A stretch of 48,827 nt of DNA from Chloroflexota bacterium (GCA_002719425.1 PBHA01000005.1:1-48827), one strand, 5' to 3'. Positions 25,249-33,424 are shown, counted from the stretch's first letter. Notes: generated from the letters alone by a model not told the origin. Numbers and translations are program-made.

Positions 25249-26109
25249 TTGAGCGATAGAAATCCTGAGTATGATTTTAAGTGGTGTCCAGGTTGTGGAG
25301 ATTTTGGAGTAAAAAGAGCTTTAGAACAAGCAATTGGAACTTACACAGAAGAATTTGAAATTCCAAGAACATCAAATGTGATAATTGCTGGTATTGGATG
25401 TTCTGGAAATATGGTACATATGATGGATGGAGAACAACCCTTTGGAATTCATGGAATACATGGAAGAACATTGCCTATCGCATTTGGTGTAGCAACTTCT
25501 AGACCTGAACTAAATACAATAGTTGTTGCAGGAGACGGTGACTTTTTATCAATTGGAGCTGAGCATATTCCTCCAGCTGCATCAAGAAATCCAAACATGA
25601 CATGCATAATAATGGATAACGGAGTTTATGGGCTAACAAAAGGTCAAAATTCCCCGACATCTACTACTGGTCAAATAACAACATCAACTCCCTTTGGAAA
25701 ATTAGATGCTCAAATGAAACCATTAGAGCTTTATCTTACATATGGAGTTAGTTATATAGCTTCTCATTATTCAAGCAAGCCTAAAGTTTTAGCTGAGTTT
25801 ATTGTAGAAGGAATGAAACATCCTGGTCTATCTATTGTTCACGTTCAATCTCCATGTACTACTTATAATAATACGTATGACATCCTTAGAGGAGATAAGA
25901 AAAATAATATACCCGGGACTGCATTTATTGTAGATGAAGATCATGATCCAAGTGATTATAACGCTGCGGTTGAGCTAATAAATAAAGGAGGAGTTCCTTT
26001 AGGGCTTATATATAAAAAGGCTCCGCCAACAATTAATGATTTACAAGATAAGATAATAGCTACTAAATCAAAAGAAGTTAAAGATATCTTGAATAGCTAT
26101 TCTATTTAG
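25249..26109 (+). CDS. korB: 2-oxoacid:ferredoxin oxidoreductase, beta subunit (KorB)
   Basis: The 286-residue TPP-binding subunit starts at TTG 25249. It shows the Fe-S cysteines WCPGCGDFG and GIGCSGN, HGRTLPIAFGV, and the TPP/Mg motif GDGDFLSIG with NGVYGLTKGQ. There is no separate ferredoxin-like domain, so electrons must pass to an external ferredoxin. Translation is probably coupled to korA. The stop overlaps convergent ccmE by 4 bp. Confidence 0.95.
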   Translation: MSDRNPEYDFKWCPGCGDFGVKRALEQAIGTYTEEFEIPRTSNVIIAGIGCSGNMVHMMDGEQPFGIHGIHGRTLPIAFGVATSRPELNTIVVAGDGDFLSIGAEHIPPAASRNPNMTCIIMDNGVYGLTKGQNSPTSTTGQITTSTPFGKLDAQMKPLELYLTYGVSYIASHYSSKPKVLAEFIVEGMKHPGLSIVHVQSPCTTYNNTYDILRGDKKNNIPGTAFIVDEDHDPSDYNAAVELINKGGVPLGLIYKKAPPTINDLQDKIIATKSKEVKDILNSYSI

Positions 26110-26555
26110 GTATAATCTTCCTCAGTCATATATTTTGAAGGACACCTTACTGACAAATTTGATGCAACAAAAGTTCCGTCAGTATTAAATTTTCCAATCA
26201 TTATAAGTTCTGAATATTCATTAAAAAAAACACTACCTATTTCTCCAGAATACTCAACGTTTAAGTTGTTATTATTTTTATCATTTTCATCGGTTACAAC
26301 AAAGTTAGCCGTTAACCCATCTGGAGATCTTACGTAGGTATTTTGTACTAACACAGCTTTTAATCCGATTTTTGACTGACTATTTATTGTAGGAGAACTA
26401 ACTAATTCTTCAACTGAATAATATTTATAAGTTGCTTCTGAAAAAGCTTGAAATCCAAAAAATAGTAAAGAAATCACAACAACAAAAATTATTGAGATAA
26501 ATGTTATTTTCTTATTTCTTAATTCAACTACTCTTTGATCAGAATTTTCTGTCAT
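26106..26555 (-). CDS. ccmE: Cytochrome c maturation heme chaperone CcmE, Cys-type
   Basis: The 149-residue protein has an N-terminal anchor (about 19-36) and an OB-fold periplasmic domain (YYSVEELV, GLKAVLVQNTYVR, FVVTDEN, VEYSGEIGSVFFNEYSELIMIGKF). CcmE carries heme to apocytochrome c by a covalent bond, normally through His in HxxxY. Here the site reads C138-P-S-K-Y142, the CxxxY variant known from archaea and some bacteria. It is the last gene of the ccm unit; the start overlaps the preceding gene by one base. Confidence 0.93.
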   Translation of the reverse strand: MTENSDQRVVELRNKKITFISIIFVVVISLLFFGFQAFSEATYKYYSVEELVSSPTINSQSKIGLKAVLVQNTYVRSPDGLTANFVVTDENDKNNNNLNVEYSGEIGSVFFNEYSELIMIGKFNTDGTFVASNLSVRCPSKYMTEEDYT

Positions 26556-27028
26556 TAATTTTTGGATGAAATTATTTTTATCTTATTATTAATTATAAAT
26601 AGATATCCAAAAAATAGTAATGCAAGAAAAATAAAACTTCCTGCAAGATAACCTAGATTATTTTTGATGTTTGAAGATTCATAACTTACCAAAGAATTAA
26701 TTGATTCTCCAGAATACTTAACTGAAATTGGTTCTAGGCTATGTTGTGCTTCTTCTAATAAAAATACTACGTATTCTTGATCGTTATTGATCGTTCCAAC
26801 CCATCTTTCACCAGACTGAGTTTCAATTCCTATTTCAGTTTTGATAGTGATATCTAAACTGAAATCATTTCCAAAATTATCAACAATTTCAATGACAATT
26901 TTTTCATTCTCTGACTTAATATTCTTAATGAAACCATTCACTAATTCTTCATTGCTCTGAGCATTAATTCCACCAAATGTCATGAATGAAGATAGTACAA
27001 AAATTAGTATAACAATAGATTTCTTCAT
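26555..27028 (-). CDS. Exported protein with C-terminal CcmD-like membrane helix
   Basis: The 157-residue protein has a Sec signal (1-24, cut near INA-Q), an extracytoplasmic beta-rich domain (25-122) without Cys, and a C-terminal helix (about 124-146, NLGYLAGSFIFLALLFFGYLF) followed by basic residues. The helix resembles CcmD, the small protein that joins CcmC to CcmE, and the gene sits at the expected ccmD place, overlapping ccmC by 4 bp and ccmE by 1. Ordinary CcmD is far shorter, so this looks like CcmD fused to an added external domain. CcmH is unlikely because the RCxxC motif is absent. Confidence 0.68.
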   Translation of the reverse strand: MKKSIVILIFVLSSFMTFGGINAQSNEELVNGFIKNIKSENEKIVIEIVDNFGNDFSLDITIKTEIGIETQSGERWVGTINNDQEYVVFLLEEAQHSLEPISVKYSGESINSLVSYESSNIKNNLGYLAGSFIFLALLFFGYLFIINNKIKIISSKN

Positions 27029-27690
27029 GATAATTTTTCCCTCGTGATATTTTCTAATTTAATGATTTTGTATCTTATATTTGTAAGCAAAACAAACAAC
27101 AAAGTGAAAGCAATTACTGAAACTAATAATGTTATGCCATAGTCTGCACCGAAAGATGATTCACTTTCTGCAAGAGGACCAATAACTGTGACAGGATGAG
27201 CTTCTTGCCATAAGTTTGCTGCAAAATAAATTATTGGACTGTCAATTGCTCCAATCACAGCAATAACAGCAGCTATTTTTTTCATTTGAAAACTGTTTTT
27301 ATATAAAGATCTAAAAAGAATATAAGCTATATAAATTAATATTAAAATTAAGGTTGTTGTTAGCTTTGCTTCTCCTGTCCACCAAACTCCCCAGATTGGT
27401 TTTGCCCAAATGATACCACTTACTAGAGCAGCAATTCCAAAAATGACACCTATTTCTGCCGTAGATTGTGCAACTTGATCCCAAAAAAGATTTTTTCTAA
27501 ATAAATAAATTATTGAGGCAATTGAAACTAAAATAATCGCAACCATAGAGCACCAGGCTAGAGGCACATGAATAAATACTGTCTTTGCTACTGGACCCTG
27601 CGAAATATCTATTGGTATCCACCAAAAAACCATCCATAGCATAAAAATAAACATTATTGCTGTAATAGACGTATAAAATAGTTTAATCAT
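27025..27690 (-). CDS. ccmC: Heme exporter/handling protein CcmC
   Basis: The 221-residue version from ATG 27690 has six transmembrane segments; an in-frame TTG at 27735 would add 15 residues, and a TATAAT just upstream of that favours the shorter form. CcmC places heme on CcmE. The axial His residues are in FIHVPLAW and NLWQEAHPV. The tryptophan-rich WWD loop reads WGVWWTGEAKLTT, with the usual WD pair replaced by GE. It lies downstream of ccmB after a 76-bp gap. Confidence 0.9.
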   Translation of the reverse strand: MIKLFYTSITAIMFIFMLWMVFWWIPIDISQGPVAKTVFIHVPLAWCSMVAIILVSIASIIYLFRKNLFWDQVAQSTAEIGVIFGIAALVSGIIWAKPIWGVWWTGEAKLTTTLILILIYIAYILFRSLYKNSFQMKKIAAVIAVIGAIDSPIIYFAANLWQEAHPVTVIGPLAESESSFGADYGITLLVSVIAFTLLFVLLTNIRYKIIKLENITREKLS

Positions 27691-27766
27691 TTGAATTTTT
27701 AATGTAATTAAATTGTAACCTATTCCAGTTGACAATACTCATTATATTTTACTTGATATTATTATT

Positions 27767-28438
27767 TTACTCCTCAAAAATGATATTTGAAATTAATAAA
27801 CCAATAAGAAAAAATAATAAATCATATGCTATGATCAATCCAAACCAACTTATATTTTTTATATCATTCTGAATAATTTGATTTGTGAGTATAGATCCCC
27901 CCATTAGTAAAGGACTAATAAGAGGAATAAATAACATGGGTGAAAGTATTTCTTTGCCTCTTACCTTAGAGAATAGCAAAAAAGTAATAGTTCCGATTAT
28001 GCTAAAACCTAAATTCACAATAAAAACTAATATTAGAAAGGGAATTTCAAAAAGGTCATAATTTAGAATCACAGTATTAAATAAAAGAATGAATAAACTT
28101 GACAAATTAATGAAAATAAAGTTAGAAATAAACTTAGAAATTATAATTAACTCTTTATCAATTGGAGCGGTAAGTAGTAATTCTATACCTCTATTTTCAA
28201 ATTCTTTAGACATAGATTTATTTATACCTAGTATTATTGAAAAACTAATTGATATCCAAAATATAGCAGAGAAGAATTCTGGTGATTTATTGATACTAGA
28301 AGTTGTAGCTACCACAACTAGTACCAATGTTGAATAAGATATTATTGATATAAAAATTTCTTTTGATTTTATTTCTTCAATAAAATCTTTGAAAACTATA
28401 GTTTTGATAATAAAAAAAATTTTATAGAAATTTTTCAT
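27767..28438 (-). CDS. ccmB: ABC exporter permease CcmB
   Basis: The 223-residue membrane protein has six hydrophobic segments and CcmB hallmarks: an N-terminal cytoplasmic helix (FKDFIEEIKSKEIFIS), then EFENRGIELLLTAPIDKELIIISK and LSPMLFIPLISPLLMGGS. With CcmA it forms the ABC part that releases heme-loaded CcmE from CcmC. The start overlaps the ccmA stop by 4 bp. It is very AT-rich, with many Ile and Phe codons. Confidence 0.88.
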   Translation of the reverse strand: MKNFYKIFFIIKTIVFKDFIEEIKSKEIFISIISYSTLVLVVVATTSSINKSPEFFSAIFWISISFSIILGINKSMSKEFENRGIELLLTAPIDKELIIISKFISNFIFINLSSLFILLFNTVILNYDLFEIPFLILVFIVNLGFSIIGTITFLLFSKVRGKEILSPMLFIPLISPLLMGGSILTNQIIQNDIKNISWFGLIIAYDLLFFLIGLLISNIIFEE

Positions 28439-29052
28439 AATTTTATTTCTTTACTTGTTTTGTCGTAGAAAGATAATAATCCAAAATTATGAGATGTATA
28501 AATAATTGTGGAGCTTTTTGATAACTCAATCAATCTATTATCTAGGTCCATCTTAGATTTATCATCCAAACCATTTTCAGGTTCATCTAGAAGATATATT
28601 GGATATTTTGGAATAAGGCATCTAAAAAGATTCATTTTCTTTTTTTGACCGTTCGAAAGGGTGTCTGGATATAAATTTTCAAATTTTTCTATATCTAAAA
28701 AAGTTTTGTTTTTTTCATAAACATTTTTATCCTCTCCGATTAAATTGAAAAATAGTAATAGATTTTTCTTAACCGTAAGGTCTTTATAAAATATAAAATC
28801 GGATGAAGCATAAGATATTTTACTTTTAGAAAGAGAAGAATTGCTTATTTTTTTATCTTCAATTTTGATTTGACCGCTATCTTGAGTATAAATTCTAGCA
28901 ATTATTTTTAGTAAAGTTGATTTTCCCGATCCGTTATCTCCAGAAATTTTAACTATTTCGCCCCTTTCTACTATAAAAGATAAATTATCTAGAACTTTTT
29001 TTTCATCAAAGTTTTTTGATAGATTTTCAACTTCAATAAATGATTTAACCAT
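28435..29052 (-). CDS. ccmA: ABC transporter ATPase CcmA
   Basis: The 205-residue ATPase has Walker A GDNGSGKST, a Q-loop region, signature LSNGQKKK (a slight change from LSGGQ), Walker B IYLLDEPENGLDD and switch His (TSHN). Its short length and position before ccmB identify it as CcmA rather than a generic ABC ATPase. It is the first gene of the ccmABC-(D)-E unit; the divergent promoter region is 29053-29136. Confidence 0.88.
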   Translation of the reverse strand: MVKSFIEVENLSKNFDEKKVLDNLSFIVERGEIVKISGDNGSGKSTLLKIIARIYTQDSGQIKIEDKKISNSSLSKSKISYASSDFIFYKDLTVKKNLLLFFNLIGEDKNVYEKNKTFLDIEKFENLYPDTLSNGQKKKMNLFRCLIPKYPIYLLDEPENGLDDKSKMDLDNRLIELSKSSTIIYTSHNFGLLSFYDKTSKEIKL

Positions 29053-29148
29053 AAAAATATTTCTTTTTTCTTGACGTTATACAATTGTAGATTACACTTA
29101 TAACAACATTTGTAAAAGAATGATTTAAATCAAAAAATGGAGAAAAAA

Positions 29149-29916
29149 ATGAAGTTTGCAAGATTTGAAAATTCCGGAAATATTTCTTATGGAATTGTAG
29201 AAAACGAAGATATTATCGAAATAGACTCAAATCCTATATTAGGAACATACAATAAAACTCGAAATACCTACAAAGAATCTGACGTTAAGATTTTATGTCC
29301 AAATCCTAATCCCTCAAAGAGTTTATGTTTAGCATTAAATTATGGTTCACATTTGGCTGAAAGAGATGCACCTACTAGACCTGAACCTTTTTATAAAACA
29401 TCTACAGCACTTATAGGTCCTGGAGATCCTATAAAAATACATCCTGAAGCAGGTTTGGTAGCTTGTGAGTCTGAGCTTGTAGCAATCATTGGAAAAGTTA
29501 CAAAGAATGTTTCAGAAGATGAAGCCCTAGACTATGTTTTTGGTTATACCTGTGGAAACGATGTTTCTGCTAGAGAATGGCAAGGAGGAGACGATGCTGA
29601 TAATCAATGGTGGAGAGCTAAATCTGCTGATACTTTTGGACCTTTAGGGCCGTATATTATTACAGAAATTGATCCTCAAAATGTATCAATTAAGGGTTTT
29701 GTAAATGGTGTTGAGGGTCAAAGTTGTCATTCATCTGAGATGATATTTTCTACCGCAAAAGCAATTAGTTTTATCAGTAAGTATGCGACTTTGTTGCCTG
29801 GTGATATGCTTTGGACTGGAACTTCTGGAAAAACTCCACCAATAAATCCTGGAGATACTGTGAGAATAGAAATTGAGGGGGTTGGGGTTCTTGAAAATCC
29901 TGTAGAGTCTGCCTAA
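29149..29916 (+). CDS. Fumarylacetoacetate hydrolase (FAH) family protein
   Basis: The start at ATG 29149 is preferred because GGAG lies 6 nt upstream; an earlier in-frame ATG at 29137 overlaps that site. The 255-residue enzyme has an N-terminal barrel (MKFARFENSG) and the FAH fold: CLALNYGSHLAE, ESELVAIIGK (metal-binding Glu pair), GYTCGNDVSAREWQ, AKSADTFGPLGP and LLPGDMLWTGTSG. Family members cleave or decarboxylate acylpyruvates in aromatic or sugar-acid catabolism; the substrate here is open. It ends on the convergent LuxR-type gene (4-bp overlap). Confidence 0.88.
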   Translation: MKFARFENSGNISYGIVENEDIIEIDSNPILGTYNKTRNTYKESDVKILCPNPNPSKSLCLALNYGSHLAERDAPTRPEPFYKTSTALIGPGDPIKIHPEAGLVACESELVAIIGKVTKNVSEDEALDYVFGYTCGNDVSAREWQGGDDADNQWWRAKSADTFGPLGPYIITEIDPQNVSIKGFVNGVEGQSCHSSEMIFSTAKAISFISKYATLLPGDMLWTGTSGKTPPINPGDTVRIEIEGVGVLENPVESA

Positions 29917-30122
29917 ATTATTCCCAATCGTATAGCCTTTGCAACAGCTTGCGTACGATTAGATGAATCTAGTTTTATACATATAACTTGAACTTTGTTT
30001 TTTATAGTTTGTTCAGCTAGATTCATTCTTTGGGCTATATCGAATGCTCTTAGACCATTTGATAGAAGTTCGAGAATTTCAACTTCTTGTTCAGTCGTCT
30101 TAATATTTTCTAGGTTGTACAT
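29913..30122 (-). CDS. Stand-alone LuxR/GerE-type helix-turn-helix protein
   Basis: The 69-residue protein is a complete LuxR C-terminal domain and nothing else: TEQEVEILELLSNGLRAFDIAQRMNLAEQTIKNKVQVICIKL, then NRTQAVAKAIRLGII. It lacks the receiver or ligand domain, so it would bind DNA constitutively or with a partner, as GerE does. It is divergent from the CcdA-like gene and could control the 30123-30254 region. Conservation of the full domain argues that it is a real gene. Confidence 0.82.
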   Translation of the reverse strand: MYNLENIKTTEQEVEILELLSNGLRAFDIAQRMNLAEQTIKNKVQVICIKLDSSNRTQAVAKAIRLGII

Positions 30123-30211
30123 ACTGTTCTAGTTTTAGAGTGATACAATTTTTTTAAGTCCTATAAAAAATATAATAGGTCATAAATATCAAAACTTGAA
30201 AATATAAACTA

Positions 30212-30243
30212 GGAAAAAGGTTTTTTCCCCAAATTCTGGGAAA
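30212..30243 (+). promoter_or_regulatory. Two mutually exclusive hairpins before the CcdA-like gene
   Basis: GGAAAAA (30212-30218) can pair with TTTTTCC ending at 30228. Alternatively TTTCCC (30224-30229) can pair with GGGAAA (30238-30243). The two share bases 30224-30228, so only one can form. They lie 12-43 nt before the ATG at 30255. A leader switch is possible, but the stems are short, so this is speculative. Confidence 0.3.
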
Positions 30244-30254
30244 TATTTATATGT

Positions 30255-31109
30255 ATGCTTACTCTAAAAATTCTTAAGACGGGCTATTCACTGCTATTTT
30301 TTTTGTATCTAATATTTTTAGTCTTATTAGGTTTTTTTCTTGAAAGTGAAAATATCTCAAATATACTATTTTTTGGTTTTGAAATTTCAGCTAATACGAG
30401 TACTTTTTTTTCAAACCTATCTACATTATTAAGATCAGGTATAGCTTTTAGTGCAGGTCTAGTAGCTGTATTTAATCCATGTGGTTTTGCATTGCTTTCT
30501 GTGTATTTTTCATATTTTATTGGAAGAAAAGATAACAAAAATTTAGATTCTAGCCTAAGAAAAGTTTCTGAATCTATTCTAATCTCAACTACTGTAACAA
30601 TTGGATTTATACTAATATTTTTTCTTTTTGGACTTATGATATCAAGTGGGTTTTATGCTCTGAAAAATATTTTTTCATATCTAGGGTTAGTCATTTCAGT
30701 AATTTTACTTGGATATGGATTTTATATGCTTTCTGGAGGAACAATTTATTTTTCAGGATTGAATAGATTGGCAAATTCTGTAGGTTCTAATACTGAGAAA
30801 AACTTAAGATTTTATTTCTATTATGGGATCTCTTTTGGATTAACATCGCTCTCCTGCTCTCTACCGGTCTTTATGTCAATAGTATTTAGTTTTTCCAACA
30901 CATCATCAATAGGTAATTTATTTTTAGATTTTACTCTCTTTTCCATAGGATCTTGGATTTCTCTTATTATCGTATCTATAAGTTTATTATTTTTGAAAGT
31001 TATCATTGAAAAGATAAAAATATTTTTCAAAATTTATAATTATGTTGCTTCAGTAATATTGATTATAAGTGGATCATATTTGATTCTTTACTGGATGAGT
31101 GAGTTTTAG
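30255..31109 (+). CDS. CcdA/DsbD-like cytochrome c biogenesis thiol transporter
   Basis: The 284-residue membrane protein has a non-family N-terminal helix (about 10-28) followed by six CcdA-type helices. The redox cysteines are in FNPCGFALLSVY (C76) and TSLSCSLPVFMS (C201), one in each half of the inverted repeat. CcdA moves reducing equivalents from cytoplasmic thioredoxin across the membrane to keep the apocytochrome CxxCH thiols reduced. Its closeness to the ccm operon supports this role. Confidence 0.87.
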   Translation: MLTLKILKTGYSLLFFLYLIFLVLLGFFLESENISNILFFGFEISANTSTFFSNLSTLLRSGIAFSAGLVAVFNPCGFALLSVYFSYFIGRKDNKNLDSSLRKVSESILISTTVTIGFILIFFLFGLMISSGFYALKNIFSYLGLVISVILLGYGFYMLSGGTIYFSGLNRLANSVGSNTEKNLRFYFYYGISFGLTSLSCSLPVFMSIVFSFSNTSSIGNLFLDFTLFSIGSWISLIIVSISLLFLKVIIEKIKIFFKIYNYVASVILIISGSYLILYWMSEF

Positions 31110-31170
31110 TAATAATTTTTCATTATTCCATTTTCTACTGAAATTAGTGTGAATTTAGAACAATAATTGT

Positions 31171-31176
31171 TATAAT
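31171..31176 (+). promoter_or_regulatory. TATAAT -10 element of the rpsB operon
   Basis: A consensus TATAAT lies 50 nt before the rpsB TTG, in the 117-bp gap after the CcdA-like gene, giving a leader of about 45 nt. The -35 region (around 31147-31153) is a poor match. This is the only convincing promoter before the long plus-strand run beginning with rpsB. Confidence 0.5.
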
Positions 31177-31226
31177 AGTCTACTGGAATAACTTTTATTT
31201 ATATTAAACAAGAATAAGGAATAAAT

Positions 31227-32186
31227 TTGACTACAAAACTTATAAAGTCTGTAACAATTCAAGATCTATTTGATGCTGGTTCTCATTTCGGACATCCCTC
31301 AAGAAGATGGAATCCGAAAATGACTAAGTATATATTTGCGAAGAGAAATGGATCACATATCATAGACTTATCTAAAACTTTGGTAAAACTTGAAGAAGCT
31401 TTAACTTTCATGGAAGATGTGATATCCAAAGGTGGAAAGTGTTTATTTGTTGGAACAAAAAAACATGCTCAAAGTATTATAAAATCTAACGCTGAAAGGT
31501 CAGATTCTTATTATATTAATCAAAGATGGCTTGGAGGTCTAATGACTAATTTCAAGACAATTGAGAAAAGACTTGAAAGATTAGTGGAGTTAGAAGAATC
31601 TTTTGCCAAAGGATTAGTTATATCTCAGACAAAACGTGAGTCTCAAAAACTTGATGCTGAAAGAGGACGACTCAATAAATTCTTTTCAGGTATTAAAGAG
31701 ATGAGTGAGTTACCATCAATTCTATTTGTTGTTGATATTCACAGAGAAAATATTGCAGTCGCTGAGGCAAAAAAATTAGGAATACCAGTTGTTGGAATGG
31801 TGGATACAAATTCTAATCCTGATGAAATTGATTATCCTATTCCATCCAATGATGATGGATTGAGATCTATACAAATTATTACTGACTTAGTTACAGATTC
31901 AATAATTTCAGGACAAGAGATCAGCCGTAAAAGACAAGAAGATCAGCTAGCAGAAGAAGCTGAGCTTGAAAGACAAGAACAAGAGGCAAGAAATAAAGCT
32001 CAAGCAGAGGCCTCCAAAAGACAGACTAAAAAGGCTGAAGAGAAGGTAGAGGAAAAATCTTCTAAGGCTGAAGAGAAGGTAGAAGAAAAATCTTCTAAGG
32101 CTGAAGAGAAGTTAGAATCTAAAACTAAAACATCAAAAAAAACTAAAACAGATTCTTCAACAGAAGAAGAAGATTCAGAAAAATAA
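31227..32186 (+). CDS. rpsB: 30S ribosomal protein S2 with long charged C-terminal extension
   Basis: Residues 1-235 are a normal S2 (LFDAGSHFGHPSRRWNPKM, KCLFVGTKKHAQ, NQRWLGGLMTNF, PSILFVVDIHRENIAVAEAKKLGIPVVG). Residues about 236-319 form a Lys/Glu-rich tail with an 11-residue repeat (KAEEKVEEKSS). The start is TTG at 31227, supported by AAGGAAT upstream; S2 of this length has no earlier start. It is the first gene of rpsB-tsf-pyrH-frr. The start region is identical over 24 nt to that of infB. Confidence 0.97.
   Translation: MTTKLIKSVTIQDLFDAGSHFGHPSRRWNPKMTKYIFAKRNGSHIIDLSKTLVKLEEALTFMEDVISKGGKCLFVGTKKHAQSIIKSNAERSDSYYINQRWLGGLMTNFKTIEKRLERLVELEESFAKGLVISQTKRESQKLDAERGRLNKFFSGIKEMSELPSILFVVDIHRENIAVAEAKKLGIPVVGMVDTNSNPDEIDYPIPSNDDGLRSIQIITDLVTDSIISGQEISRKRQEDQLAEEAELERQEQEARNKAQAEASKRQTKKAEEKVEEKSSKAEEKVEEKSSKAEEKLESKTKTSKKTKTDSSTEEEDSEK
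32031..32114 (+). repeat. 33-bp tandem repeat in the rpsB tail
   Basis: Units start at 32031, 32064 and 32097 with AAGGCTGAAGAGAAG; the third is partial. They encode the 11-residue unit KAEEKVEEKSS, and copies 1 and 2 differ by one silent base (GAG/GAA). The pattern suggests slippage expansion of an acidic/basic tail; it lies outside the conserved S2 domain. Confidence 0.9.
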
Positions 32187-32208
32187 ATCAAATTTTTTGG
32201 AGATTTAA

Positions 32209-32703
32209 ATGGCAGAAATAACAGCAAAACAAATTAAAGAACTTAGAGATTCTACAGGTGCAGGAATAATGGATGCAAAAAAAGCGCTCGAAGAATCAGA
32301 AGGTAATGTAGATAAAGCTGTTGAATTACTGACCGCAAAAGGATTAGCCTCAGTTGAAAAAAGATCTGGTAGAGCAACAGAAAATGGTATAGTAGAATCC
32401 TACATTCATACCGGCGGAAGAATCGGATCTATGGTTCAATTGTCTTGTGAAACTGATTTTGTTGCTAGAACAGATGATTTTACTAAATGTGCAAAAGAAA
32501 TAGCTATGCAAGTTGCTGCTATGAATCCTAGAGCAATATCGAAAGATGAAGATAAAGACTTAAACGATGATGAAATTTTAGAATCTCAGCAATATATCAG
32601 AGATGGTTCTAAAACTGTTGGAGAAGTTGTAAAAGAATTATCTGCTAAAGTTGGTGAGAATATTGTGATTATGAAGATTCATAGGTTTGAAATTGGAAGT
32701 TAA
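32209..32703 (+). CDS. tsf: Short translation elongation factor EF-Ts
   Basis: The 164-residue EF-Ts promotes GDP release from EF-Tu. The N-terminal UBA-like domain (KQIKELRDSTGAGIMDAKKAL) and the core with the essential TDFVA motif (CETDFVARTDDF) are present. It lacks the second core subdomain and the coiled coil of the roughly 280-residue E. coli form, as in Thermus and Chloroflexi. The ATG has GGAG 8 nt upstream. The end overlaps pyrH by 17 bp. Confidence 0.96.
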   Translation: MAEITAKQIKELRDSTGAGIMDAKKALEESEGNVDKAVELLTAKGLASVEKRSGRATENGIVESYIHTGGRIGSMVQLSCETDFVARTDDFTKCAKEIAMQVAAMNPRAISKDEDKDLNDDEILESQQYIRDGSKTVGEVVKELSAKVGENIVIMKIHRFEIGS

Positions 32704-33424
32704 TAAACCTAAAAGAATTGTATTAAAACTTAGTGGTGAATCGTTAAAAGGTGATCAAGAATTTGGTTTAGATAGTGAAGTTCTAAAAACTATTGCTACT
32801 GAAATAAAAAAAGTATCCAAAATAAATGCCCAGGTTTCTATTGTAGCTGGAGGTGGAAATTTTTGGAGAGGTGCTGAATTCGAAAAAAGAGGAATGGACA
32901 GATCTACTGCAGATTATGCTGGAATGCTTGCAACAATAATGAATGCACTGGCACTTCAAGACGAGCTTGAAAAAAATCAAATAGAAGTCAGAACTCAATC
33001 TGCATTAAACCTACCTTCAGTTGCTGAAGCATATATAAGAAGGAGAGCAATTAGGCATCTAGAAAAAGGGAGGCTTGTTCTTTTTGCTGGAGGTACTGGT
33101 AATCCGTTTATGTCAACAGATACTGCAGCAGCTTTAAGAGCTGTAGAAATTAACGCTGATATCTTAGTTATGGCAAAAAACGGAGTTGATGGAATGTATG
33201 ACTCGGATCCAAACAAAAATAAATCAGCAAAGAAAATATCAGAAATAACTCATCATGAAGCATTAAGTAAAAGACTTGAAGCTTTAGATTCAACAGCATT
33301 AACACTTTGTATGGATAATAATTTACCAATAGTTATTTTTGATTTATTTAAACCAGACAATTTACTTAAGGTTATATCGGGTGAAAAAGTAGGTACCAAA
33401 ATATATACACCAAAAATAACTTAG
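32687..33424 (+). CDS. pyrH: Uridylate kinase (UMP kinase)
   Basis: The 245-residue enzyme phosphorylates UMP to UDP. It carries KRIVLKLSGESL, VAGGGNFWRG, DYAGMLATIMNALALQDEL, LFAGGTGNPFMSTDTAAALRA and KNGVDGMYDSDPNKN. The only in-frame starts are TTG codons inside tsf (32687 or 32693), with a weak AGG upstream. Translation is therefore probably coupled to tsf. The exact start is uncertain by two codons. Confidence 0.96.
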   Translation: MKLEVNKPKRIVLKLSGESLKGDQEFGLDSEVLKTIATEIKKVSKINAQVSIVAGGGNFWRGAEFEKRGMDRSTADYAGMLATIMNALALQDELEKNQIEVRTQSALNLPSVAEAYIRRRAIRHLEKGRLVLFAGGTGNPFMSTDTAAALRAVEINADILVMAKNGVDGMYDSDPNKNKSAKKISEITHHEALSKRLEALDSTALTLCMDNNLPIVIFDLFKPDNLLKVISGEKVGTKIYTPKIT

